A stretch of DNA of 64,000 nucleotides from the NCBI GenBank assembly GCA_963784135.1, contig CAWAQG010000012.1:296503-360502 (forward strand). The letters run 5' to 3'. A program made the position numbers and the translations under genes. Numbering within the stretch: position 1 is the first letter of the stretch; the number at the start of each line of letters is the position of its first letter. Positions 15,760-25,300 of the stretch are shown piece after piece. The notes below the pieces were generated by a model. It made no database searches and had not been told where the DNA came from. It saw only the letters and a list, made by a program, of their open reading frames with translations. The stretch comes from JADFXI01 sp963784135 (lineage in GTDB: Bacteria; Nitrospirota; Thermodesulfovibrionia; Thermodesulfovibrionales; Dissulfurispiraceae).

Positions 15760-18373
15760 AAAGACTTTGGCAGATATTGGTCTGGATGACGTGCGGTTCG
15801 ATACCGTTGAGGAAGTCAACAGGTCCTTCACAACACTGCCGTCTTTTGGCAGCATGCTTCCCTACAGGAGTTTCGATGAACAGCATAAGGTGTTTATTCT
15901 TGGAGATTCAGCCAAAAAAGAAAGGCATGTCGGAGCTATGTGGGAGTATACGCCGTTTGTGCATGAGGCAAACAGTCTTGACGGGCAGAAACTCTCAATA
16001 GCTAATCTGATGGAAACAGCGCTTCTGCAAATACCCGAGGGTTATGCATTCCAGTTTATTACCGTGTCGGACCGGAATGTCGGTTCGTTTCTTCCCTTAC
16101 CCTCTGATTCACTCATTGCTTCCGGGGAGTATGGACCGGAAGGGGCCGGCCCGGCTGCAATTGACACTCTTTATAATGAACAGGTGATGTTTCTCCACGA
16201 GAGTTCTAAAACCGGACTTTGGGGTGGAAAGAGCGTTTTCCCAAGAACTATGCGGTTTTATATAACAGTTTTTCATGTGCCCCGGAAGATTACACTTGGA
16301 GAAAGGTCGGTGAGCGCTATTGAAAGAGTAGAACTGGAGTCAACAAAGATGGATATCGGGGAAAAAATACACGTTTTCAGCGGCAATGTCACCGTATTCG
16401 AATCCATGATGAAAAATAACGGGTTCAGCTTGCGCAGATGCGGAGCCGGAGACCTTATCAGCTATTTTCATCAACACCTCCACAAGAACATGTTTAAAGA
16501 TGGACTGGGCACGCCTGAATACATACCTCAACTGGATTTGAGCGGTCAGCTGTTCAGAACATTTATCTATACCGGTGATTCATTTGTTTATTCAGATGGT
16601 CATTATTACCGGACCACCGCAGCGACAAATGCCCCCCAATATACGTCGCCGGGGATTATGTATAAGCTTATGGAAATTCCGGGAGATATTCATATCTGCC
16701 TGACCGGTTTTGTCGAGGCGCAGGACAAAGAAAAGAGCGCACTTAAATGGAAGGGGAACTTTGCTTCATTTGGGCTGATGAATCCTTTCGGCAGAGAGGA
16801 CAATGACAATTCAGCTATAGCAGCAGATATAGACACTATCGAAAAGGACATGCTTGCAGGTAAAAAAGTATTCCATTTCTCTTTTTACGTTACCAATGTG
16901 GGCGAAACATACGGCATGGCGAATGCCTATGCGCAGAAGGTCAAGGCCAAAATTGCAGATATGGAAATACCGATGCTCGCGGACAACATTATATCTCAAA
17001 GCCTCTTTAAAAACGCTCTTCCTTTCCATTATGCCGCTCTCGATAACAGGAACCATCTGTCGCGGACATTTAAGCTGCCCTCGCACTTTTTTGCGCAAAT
17101 GGTTCCGGCAACAGGGGCCTGGCTCGGTACTCAAACCCCCGGCATAATCGGGCTTTCAAGGACTTGCGAGCCGGTATATCTTGATTTTTTCGATGGCGCG
17201 GTGCCGCATTTCATTATATCCGGAGAAACAGGCACCGGCAAGAGCGCCTTGCTCAATATGATTGCGGTAAGATTTTTAAAACGGGGCGACAGGTTTTTTA
17301 TTATCGACATGATGGGGTCCTACAAAAAACTTTGCTCCCTCCTTCGCGGCGAGTATATATCGTTTGACCTCAACAACCCCGTATCGTACAATCCGTTTGA
17401 TTGCGCGCTCGACAAAGAACGTCTCCTGTTGTTGTCGAACTTCCTTTCAGCGATCATGACGCGCAAGAATGAGGAATTGGCCCAGTCCGATATAGCGCTG
17501 ATCGACAAGGCAATAGAGTTTACTTACGAAAAACTCGGGCACTACAACAGGACGCCTGAACTCGAAGATTTTAACAACGTGCTGAAGTCTCATTTCGGCC
17601 CCAAAGGACAATCTCTTTCCGAACGCCTGGCGTTTTACGTCGGTAAAGGGAAGTATGCAAACTTTTTCAGAAGGTCTTCATTCGATGTAAATAACCCTTT
17701 TATAGTATTTGATATCGGGGGGTTAAAAGAATCCCCGGACCTTATGCGGGCAATGCTTTTTAATATCATGCTTGTTATCGGTGAGCAGGTGAAAAAATTG
17801 CTCGGGCGAAAATGGCTTCCAATCGATGAAGCCCACCGGATATTCATTGAGTCCGTCGGCGCCGATTTTGTCGACAACGCATTCAGAACATACCGGCATT
17901 ACAATACCGCTGTCGGTGTAATGACTCAAAAGGTTTCAGACCTCCTCAAAGCCGGAAAAGTGGGAGAAGTCTGTCTCTCCCAGGCGAACATCCAGATTTA
18001 TTTCCGTCAGCCGAGTCTGAGCGTGCTTGATGCCAGGGGCTACCTGGGACTCGCGGAGCCTGACGCCTATACTACAGAGAGCTTAAAAAGCCTGATGGGA
18101 TTTTACAGCGAGGCATTTATTCATATTAAGAGGCTAAGGGCAGGAGGCTCGGGTAAAGGTGTAATCAGGTTTATGTCAACGCCGCTCAATTATGCCACAT
18201 TCACCACTGATCCGCCGGACAAAGAGGCATATGCAGCCATCAGGAAGGATATAAGGGGAAATCTGCCCGGGGCTGAAGACGGCGAAATAGAAAATGAAAC
18301 GACGAAGGCTTTTGCCAAGACATACCCTCACGGCGTGACCGCAAGCTTAATTAACGCAGAGGATATATGGTAG
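15731..18373 (+). CDS. traC: TraC/VirB4-family ATPase
   Basis: This protein of about 880 residues is the T4SS assembly ATPase. The N-terminal half is a TraC-type domain; the C-terminal half has Walker A SGETGTGKSALL (about 497-508), VFDIGGL and a Walker B-like WLPIDEAHRIF (about 695-705), then the conserved VGVMTQKVSDLL segment and QANIQIYFRQ. VirB4 homologues drive pilus assembly and transfer. The start is uncertain: TTG 15722, ATG 15731/15734 after GAGGG, or ATG 15749; all overlap the PilT gene. Its 3' end overlaps the coupling-protein start. Confidence 0.85.
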   Translation: MMTGSSMSPEKTLADIGLDDVRFDTVEEVNRSFTTLPSFGSMLPYRSFDEQHKVFILGDSAKKERHVGAMWEYTPFVHEANSLDGQKLSIANLMETALLQIPEGYAFQFITVSDRNVGSFLPLPSDSLIASGEYGPEGAGPAAIDTLYNEQVMFLHESSKTGLWGGKSVFPRTMRFYITVFHVPRKITLGERSVSAIERVELESTKMDIGEKIHVFSGNVTVFESMMKNNGFSLRRCGAGDLISYFHQHLHKNMFKDGLGTPEYIPQLDLSGQLFRTFIYTGDSFVYSDGHYYRTTAATNAPQYTSPGIMYKLMEIPGDIHICLTGFVEAQDKEKSALKWKGNFASFGLMNPFGREDNDNSAIAADIDTIEKDMLAGKKVFHFSFYVTNVGETYGMANAYAQKVKAKIADMEIPMLADNIISQSLFKNALPFHYAALDNRNHLSRTFKLPSHFFAQMVPATGAWLGTQTPGIIGLSRTCEPVYLDFFDGAVPHFIISGETGTGKSALLNMIAVRFLKRGDRFFIIDMMGSYKKLCSLLRGEYISFDLNNPVSYNPFDCALDKERLLLLSNFLSAIMTRKNEELAQSDIALIDKAIEFTYEKLGHYNRTPELEDFNNVLKSHFGPKGQSLSERLAFYVGKGKYANFFRRSSFDVNNPFIVFDIGGLKESPDLMRAMLFNIMLVIGEQVKKLLGRKWLPIDEAHRIFIESVGADFVDNAFRTYRHYNTAVGVMTQKVSDLLKAGKVGEVCLSQANIQIYFRQPSLSVLDARGYLGLAEPDAYTTESLKSLMGFYSEAFIHIKRLRAGGSGKGVIRFMSTPLNYATFTTDPPDKEAYAAIRKDIRGNLPGAEDGEIENETTKAFAKTYPHGVTASLINAEDIW

Positions 18374-20376
18374 TGCTTGCAGATATTGAGCGTTTATTGA
18401 ATAAGGGCTCTCTTCCAGACCTGGTACTATCAATCAAGAAAACACTCGGCCTGCAGGTAAGTCCCAGCCAGGTTATTGTGCTTTTATTCCTGGCTTTGGT
18501 GATTATCTTTTTTATTATTGCCTTTTTTATAGCCATTTTTTCCCGTGGAAGAGTGCGTATAAAAGACAATCCTGCCACCTCGGGCCGTTTTGCTACTAAT
18601 AGGGAAATACTGTCAAGGCTCGCTATCCCGGGTAAAGCGCGCATTTATGCCATTCTTGGATCAGGTGGGAGTATTGTGCTTTATGCGTTCGGAATAGTCC
18701 CCTATTACCTTATATATCATAAAATTGCAGCATCTCCGGTCCTGGCCATTATGTCTTTGGCGGCGGCCTCAGGTCTCACGAATGCTTTTATTAAAAAGTC
18801 AATGTTTTTCGAAAAAAGGACCGCAAAGGATAATTTTTTCCAAATCGGGTCTTACAGAGGCAGAAGGATAGGAATCGATAAGAAGAGAAGGCAGGAGGGG
18901 GTATTGATTCCGGGTCCGCCGGGTTCGGGCAAGACATCCGGTTTTCTGATCAGCAATATCATAAATGATTCTTTCAGTGATTGTTCTGTTTTCTGTGTCG
19001 ATGTCAAGCCTGACGAAGACATCGTTGATATAGTAGGCCATGCATGGTGGGCAAGGGGCAGAAAGGTAATTAATTTTGATCCGTACAAATGGAAAATGCA
19101 TTTCAATCCCCTGATGATTGTGGAAAGCGATTTTTCACGCCAGAAGACACATGATGCCGTGAAAGAGATAATTAATGCGTTGTTCGGCAGCTACTTTGCC
19201 ATGGTTGGCGAGGTGCGACCTGATACGGACCATTTTATTGGGAGAGAATACCGGTTAATATGGGTCATTTTGATGGCTGTGCTTAAAATGCCGGCTGAAT
19301 ACAGGAATCTTGCAACAGTACTCGATGCAGTTAAACTTCCTCCTGATGAACTGGCCAGGTTTATCGCAAGCACCGGAGACGGGTATATTATTGACGAGTT
19401 CAGGTTCTTTGCGGATACCACGCAGCAGGAAAGGGTCAATGCGATGCAGGGCCTCTATCGAAAGCTTCAGTTTATGGATGGACCAACGTTGCGGCAATCA
19501 CTTATACGGAATGATTTCGATTTGGAAATATTTTTCAACGAGCCCTGCCTTTTTGTAGTAAAAGCGGAAATGCACAGGGACGACATGAAAGTCATGGCGA
19601 GCATGATAGCACGTCTTCTCATACTGCGCGATTACGAAAAAGCGGCCGATGCCAACAAAAAGGGGCTGAAGCCCCGCCCTGTATGGTTCTATCTTGACGA
19701 ATTTGCACGCCTGAATCTGCCCAAAATTGATGAATTTGCCGCGACCGGAAGGTCTTCAGAGGCCGGGCTGACTGTTTATGTGCAGGACAAATCCGATATC
19801 GAGGGCATGATGAAAAAGTTGAAGTCGGGCAGCGCACAGTCCTTCATTTCCTCGTTAAGGACAATTATCGTATTGCCGGGATGCTCTTACGAGATGTGCA
19901 AGGACATATCGTTATGGCTGGGGGAGACTTCATTTAATTCTCCCATGAAGAGCAGGGGAGTCTTTGATTTTATTTCATTCAGGTATTATGAAAAGGCTGA
20001 AAAGGCCCCTCTAATAACAGCAGATAATATTCATTATATGGATGAAAACAGCTGTCTGGTACTCGCAAAAGGGATCAGGCCTTTTTTTGCCAAACAGCTT
20101 CCTTATTATAAAGACAGGAAATACAAGGACGTGCTGAATAAGCCGTTTAAATTCTATATGCCTGAGCTCCCGAATGAAATTAAAAAAGGAGAGATAGCGG
20201 ATTTATTGAAGGAAAGGCCCTCCGATGTGCAGGGCTACCTTAAGAAACACGAAAAGTTGGAAGGCAGAACAATTGTTGGTAATGCACATGAGGAAAAAGC
20301 AACTGCGCAGGCTGATAGGGCCGGGGGAATAGGTTTTTTACAGGAAACGGCCGAATTCCCAATGGATAGTCTATGA
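18367..20376 (+). CDS. traD: VirD4/TraD-type coupling protein
   Basis: This 669-residue inner-membrane ATPase has two N-terminal TM regions (about 35-58 and 95-140), Walker A PGPPGSGKTSGF (about 182-193), the VDVKPDED segment, and Walker B VWFYLDEFARL (about 439-449) followed by ATGRSSEAGLTVYVQDKSDI, all hallmarks of T4 coupling proteins, which recruit the relaxosome. The start ATG lies in the last codons of traC (7-base overlap), preceded by GCAGAGGA. It also overlaps the next gene by 4 bases, giving a coupled traC-traD-relaxation gene order. Confidence 0.88.
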   Translation: MVVLADIERLLNKGSLPDLVLSIKKTLGLQVSPSQVIVLLFLALVIIFFIIAFFIAIFSRGRVRIKDNPATSGRFATNREILSRLAIPGKARIYAILGSGGSIVLYAFGIVPYYLIYHKIAASPVLAIMSLAAASGLTNAFIKKSMFFEKRTAKDNFFQIGSYRGRRIGIDKKRRQEGVLIPGPPGSGKTSGFLISNIINDSFSDCSVFCVDVKPDEDIVDIVGHAWWARGRKVINFDPYKWKMHFNPLMIVESDFSRQKTHDAVKEIINALFGSYFAMVGEVRPDTDHFIGREYRLIWVILMAVLKMPAEYRNLATVLDAVKLPPDELARFIASTGDGYIIDEFRFFADTTQQERVNAMQGLYRKLQFMDGPTLRQSLIRNDFDLEIFFNEPCLFVVKAEMHRDDMKVMASMIARLLILRDYEKAADANKKGLKPRPVWFYLDEFARLNLPKIDEFAATGRSSEAGLTVYVQDKSDIEGMMKKLKSGSAQSFISSLRTIIVLPGCSYEMCKDISLWLGETSFNSPMKSRGVFDFISFRYYEKAEKAPLITADNIHYMDENSCLVLAKGIRPFFAKQLPYYKDRKYKDVLNKPFKFYMPELPNEIKKGEIADLLKERPSDVQGYLKKHEKLEGRTIVGNAHEEKATAQADRAGGIGFLQETAEFPMDSL

Positions 20377-21158
20377 GAATCGAAAAGGTAACAGAACGGG
20401 ACTATGAAATATTGAAGCATCTTTCGTATGGGCCAAGCAACATTATTTCTATAGGGAAGAAATTTTTTCTGAAACAGGACGCTTCAAAAGAATTTTCCAA
20501 ATATACGTGGAGACGCCTGGCACAACTGCAGAATGCCGGCCTAATCCAGTGCAGGAAAGTGGACAGGCATGATAGCCCCATTGTTGTGCTGCAGAAGGCC
20601 GGAGCCTATGAGGTTGCATTAAAGTATGGCTTTGAAATCGAAAACATGCGCTATGTGTTTCCCAGGACTATCGAACTCATGCACGATCTAATGGTTGCCT
20701 CTACCATGCGCAAGATGGTTGAAGAGGCTGAGACGCATAATCTTTATAAAATAGAATATATCCATACAGAGTATTACACACGGAAGGTATTTGGAAGAAA
20801 GATTAAAAAAGGGGAAAAGAGGAGCGCCTTTTTCCCCGACTTTAGAATCCGGATAGTTCCATATAAAGGGGAGGCATATACTTTTGATGTTGAAATAGAT
20901 GCAGCCAGTATGGGAAGGTCAATGGTTTTTGAGAAAGTATCGTCATTCAGAAATTATGTCCTGATGGTGGCTCCTAATGGTGAACGTCTCCGGAGGATAT
21001 TCCAGTATTTGCAGAATGATATGGCAAAAAGGCAGGCAACCCTTCCGCCAGTCTCATTTATCTTGTGGTCTCATTTCCTTGTAAACGGATGCAGATTCAG
21101 CGAGGTAATACAGTTTCCATCGGGTGACAGAGGGGTTTTGCCGATTTCCATAAAATGA
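20373..21158 (+). CDS. Replication-relaxation (Replic_Relax)-like protein
   Basis: This 261-residue protein starts with a winged-helix (TERDYEILKHLSYGPSNIIS ... RRLAQLQNAGLIQCRK), then LQKAGAYEVALKYG, and a second domain with FFPDFRIRIVP and FDVEIDAA, a pattern of acidic residues in beta-strands like a restriction-type fold. This is the plan of PF13814 Replic_Relax proteins, which help relax DNA at the transfer or replication origin of plasmids. Being coupled to the VirD4 gene supports a relaxosome role. No canonical relaxase is visible, so this protein may carry that role here. Confidence 0.55.
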   Translation: MRIEKVTERDYEILKHLSYGPSNIISIGKKFFLKQDASKEFSKYTWRRLAQLQNAGLIQCRKVDRHDSPIVVLQKAGAYEVALKYGFEIENMRYVFPRTIELMHDLMVASTMRKMVEEAETHNLYKIEYIHTEYYTRKVFGRKIKKGEKRSAFFPDFRIRIVPYKGEAYTFDVEIDAASMGRSMVFEKVSSFRNYVLMVAPNGERLRRIFQYLQNDMAKRQATLPPVSFILWSHFLVNGCRFSEVIQFPSGDRGVLPISIK

Positions 21159-21196
21159 GGTTGCGGTCGTTTCGCCGCATCCCGTAGAGCGAAATG

Positions 21197-21304
21197 CTAT
21201 GCGTTCACTAATTCTAATTTTTCTTTTGTAACATTGGGCAATCGTACAGGAGCAAAGAACTTGTCAGGATACAAATAATTTTTCCTCTTTCTGTTATGCA
21301 TCAT
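21197..21304 (-). other. Possible small ORF or gene remnant
   Basis: On the minus strand a frame reads MMHNRKRKNYLYPDKFF, then APVRLPNVTKEKLELVNA and a stop; it stays open further upstream without a good start. The basic, patterned sequence looks like the end of a protein rather than noise, but I recognise no family. The 236-base gap in which it lies otherwise shows nothing. Confidence 0.25.
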
Positions 21305-21394
21305 TTTGTCAAACTCAGTCCAGCTTATCCGAAAAATCAAAAAGTAATATTTAGTATGCGAAACCAGCCCGGCCAAAATGCTTCCGGAGGGAAA

Positions 21395-22318
21395 ATGTTA
21401 AGAAAGATAGCTTTTTTACTCTTCTTCATTCTTTTAGCCCAGGCGGTATGCGTACATGCCGATGAGGTGAGAATTAAGAGTCATGGTTCGGGCCGGGTCA
21501 ATGCAAAGAATACCAGACATGTCAGTAAGGTGGAGAACAATGACGAGGCAGATTCAGACTTGAAGACGCCGTCAGAGTTTCAGGAAATTGATGATCTCTC
21601 AAAAGACATCAGGCAAACCCTCGGGTCCCTTCAAAAGGATATTGCAAAGATACTGGCTGGAATACGGAACGTTGCAATGCGCAAAAGCACTATTGAGTCG
21701 GAGAAACAGACTATTGAGATGTTGTCAGTGCAAAGCGATGTCAAAAAACAGAGTATAACAACCTTGACTGAGGAGATAGGTACCCTTGCCAGGCAGATGG
21801 AAGACCTTGCGGTGTTATACAGGCAGAAGGACAGCGAGTTCAAAATCCTGTCTGCAAAATTGAATGACCTCGACATTAAAAGGAAGGGTTTGAGCGAATT
21901 CCGCTCAGTTGCCGGTTCCTATAAAAACGTTAATGCTGATAATATTTCCGTAAATATGTCGGCAAATAACGATGATGTCACGTCCCTCCATAAGAGGATC
22001 GACGATGTCCTTTCTGAGGCATCTGTTTCAAAAGGGGTAGAAGAAAAAAGAACTGAGGTCCGGGTGACTCCGGACAGTCCAGGCACTTTAAATAATCCAA
22101 ACGCTGTCCCCAGGTGGATATTAGATAAGATCAGGGCAAAAGGCAAAAAGCTGGAGAGTTCATATGGCTCAATGGTTGCGGTAAAGGACGGAGACACAAC
22201 TATCATAGCGATCAAGAAGGAAAACGATGTGACGTTCAAAAGCGTCTATGAAAAATTAATAAGGGACAGTTATGAGGCAGACGGCATGGAATATTTCGTT
22301 TTGGGAGCCAATCACTGA
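21395..22318 (+). CDS. Exported coiled-coil protein
   Basis: This 307-residue protein has a signal peptide (KIAFLLFFILLAQAVCVHA), a long coiled coil (about 55-185, heptads such as SLQKDIAKILAGIRNVA and TLARQMEDLAVLYRQKD) and a C-terminal alpha/beta domain (AVPRWILDKIRAKGKKL ... SMVAVKDGDTTIIAIKK). The ATG at 21395 follows GGAGGG by 3 bases, so the longer frame from 21296 is not used. The plan matches the 7191 protein. It could be a T4SS envelope component in the role of TraB/VirB10, but no family match is evident. It lies directly before the rpoC-like gene. Confidence 0.6.
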   Translation: MLRKIAFLLFFILLAQAVCVHADEVRIKSHGSGRVNAKNTRHVSKVENNDEADSDLKTPSEFQEIDDLSKDIRQTLGSLQKDIAKILAGIRNVAMRKSTIESEKQTIEMLSVQSDVKKQSITTLTEEIGTLARQMEDLAVLYRQKDSEFKILSAKLNDLDIKRKGLSEFRSVAGSYKNVNADNISVNMSANNDDVTSLHKRIDDVLSEASVSKGVEEKRTEVRVTPDSPGTLNNPNAVPRWILDKIRAKGKKLESSYGSMVAVKDGDTTIIAIKKENDVTFKSVYEKLIRDSYEADGMEYFVLGANH

Positions 22319-22360
22319 CATCTTTAATGCTTGCTTTGGCCATAAATTGGCTTATCTTCT

Positions 22361-25300
22361 ATGAACATGTTCGACTCGCTGCGAATCGGTCTTTTAAGTC
22401 CGCGGGGAAAAAGTTTGCTGTCATATGGCGAGGTCTCTTCCCCGGAAACATTGAGTGTAAAAAATGGCGAGCCTGTAAAAAACGGATTGTTCTGCGAAAG
22501 AATTTTCGGCCCTAAAAGAAAAGGCAAATGTTCTTGTGGTTCTTATAATGGGTTAGCGGCGGGTGGCGCAGTATGCACGTCCTGCGGCATGGAGCTTTTG
22601 GATCCGGCTGAGAGAAGGCGAAGGCTTGGACACATAACTCTCGCGGCGCCGGTTGTCCATGTCTGGTATTACAAAGGACCGAAAAGCCTTATAGCAAGGC
22701 TGACTGGACTGCCGCCCAAACAGGTCCAGAAAATCGTGCGTTATGAATGCTATGTTGTAATTGAACCGGGTGACAGCGGTCTTAAACAAAACCAGATCAT
22801 TTCACATGAAGACTACAGAAAGTCCCGGACTTCATCTGCTCATTTCTATGCTGGGACCGGTGCGGAAGCTGTTAAGGCGCTTCTTAAAAGCATTAACATG
22901 GAGGTCCTCTCAAAGGAGCTTAAAGCCCATGACATGTTATCTCTGAGAAAAAGAAGCAGACTCTCTTTGATTGACAAACTGCTGAGGTCCGGCAACAAGC
23001 CGGAGTGTATGATTATTGACATACTGCCTGTATTGCCTCCTGACCTGCGCCCTATACTTATTCTTGACAGCGGCACTGTCGTTGCCTCTGATCTTAACAT
23101 GCTGTATAGCAAGGTCATTTACAAAAATCAGAGCTTGAGGAGGCTTATTCACATCCGTGCTCCTGAGATCATACTGCAGAATGCAAAAAGGCTTCTTCAG
23201 GCTGCGGTAGACAGCCTGCTTGACAATGGAAGGAACGTTACCGCCGAAAGCCGGTCTCAAAAAAGGCCGCTCAAGTCGCTTTCAGACATGATCAGCACCA
23301 AGAGTGGAAGGTTCAGGTCCAATCTTCTTGCCAAAAGGGTCGATTATTCCGGCAGGGCCCATATTACTATAGGGCCGGAATTAAGGATCCATCAGGTCGG
23401 CATTCCGAAGGCAATGGCATTGGAGCTTTTTAGGCCTTTTATATACCGATGGCTCATTAAGAATGGTTTTGCTTCGGGGCTTAAACAGGCAAAGCAAACT
23501 TTGGAGAAAGAAAAACCCGAAATCTGGGATGCCCTTGACGATATAATTGCCGGGCATCCGGTCATAATTAACAGAGCTCCAACGCTGCATAAATTAAGCA
23601 TGCAGGCCTTCGATATTGTCCTTGTTGAAGGCGCTGCAATAAGGCTTCATCCTCTGGTGTGCTCGGGGTTTAATGCAGATTTCGACGGAGATACCATGGC
23701 AGTGCACGTGCCTCTTTCATTTGAGGCACAGATAGAGGCCAGAGTTCTCATGATGTCCGTTAATAATTTATTCCATCCTGCTAACGGCAAGCCCGCTTTA
23801 TTGCCGTCCCAGGATATTGTCCTGGGTATTTATTATTTGACTAAAGAGAGGAAAGGGAGAAGAGGAGAGGGAACGTTTTTTTCCGATGTGGAAGAAGTGT
23901 GTATTGCGTATGCAAACAATATCGTAGAAGAACATTCCTGTATTTTCGTCAGAATCTCCGGCTCTCTTGTAAGTACAACTGTTGGCAGGGTGCTCTTCTT
24001 CGGCATAACTCCGCGGGGTATTTCATTCACGGCTATCAATAAGCTGATGAAAAAAAAGGACCTTGCCGATTTAATAGAGTTGTGCTACCAGAAGTGCGGC
24101 GCCAGAGAAACGATCAGGTTTCTGGATGAGGTGAAAGTCATGGGCTTTAAGTATGCGACAATGTCAGGCATATCGCTGTGTCTTGATGACATGCAGGTAG
24201 CTTCTGAAAAGACGGCCATTGTCAGCGAGGCGGAGTGGGAAACTGCGGCGGTAAGACATCATTATGAAGAGGGGCTTATGTCAGACGATGAAAGGCACAA
24301 TAAGGTAATCGGGATATGGAACAAGGCAACTGACAGAATAACGACGGAAGCGATGCGAGCATTAAGAGAAAATCGGCCGCAGGAATTCAATTCGCTCTTT
24401 GTGATGGTGGATTCCGGAGCAAGAGGTGACATCAACCAGATACGTCAAATAAACGGAATGAGGGGTTTGATGGCCAAGCCCACGGGTGAAATTGTGGAAG
24501 TGCCGATAACATCAGGGTTTATAGAAGGGCTGAGTGCATTCCAGTTTTTTCTTTCCACGCACGGGGCCCGAAAAGGCAGGGTTGATAGCCCCCTCCGGAC
24601 ACCGGTGGCCGGTTATTTTACGAGAAGGCTGGTGACTGCTGTGCGTGATATTATTGTCACTACGGACGATTGCGGGGCGCTCGAAGGCATTTATCTTGGA
24701 CCACTGAAATCAGCCGGCTCAATTGTAATTTCCCTTGAAGAAAGGATAACCGGCAGGATATTGGCTGATAATGTCCTGCACCCGCAAAGCCATACTGTTA
24801 TTGCCCGGTTTGGCGCTGAAATCGACAAAGAGACCGCATCAAAGATCTCCGCAGCCGGAGTGGAAAGGGTCAAGGTACGATCTGTGCTTGCCTGCAAAGC
24901 GCGGGCCGGGGTTTGTGCGCGATGCTATGGATTCGACGTCGGCAGCCGCATGCCTGCCGGAACAGGAGATGCGGTGGGTATTATTGCTGCACAATCAGTC
25001 GGTGAGCCGGGGACACAGCTGACACTGCGCACATTCCATAGCGGCGGGACCGCCGATTTTGCGGGAGCAAAGCTTGCCTCAATGCCCAAAGAGGCAATAA
25101 GAACTATGGACATAACCGGCGGGCTTCCAGCAGTTATTGATCTGTTTGAAGCAAGAAAACCGGGGAATGCCGGTACAGTAAACCTTCATGACCTGCTGTA
25201 TGTTGATGGCGCCGCTGCCCTGTGGAAATATGTGCTCGATGAAGCGCAGACAATATACAGGCAGCAGGGGGTGGTTATACATGACAAGCATTTTGAAATA

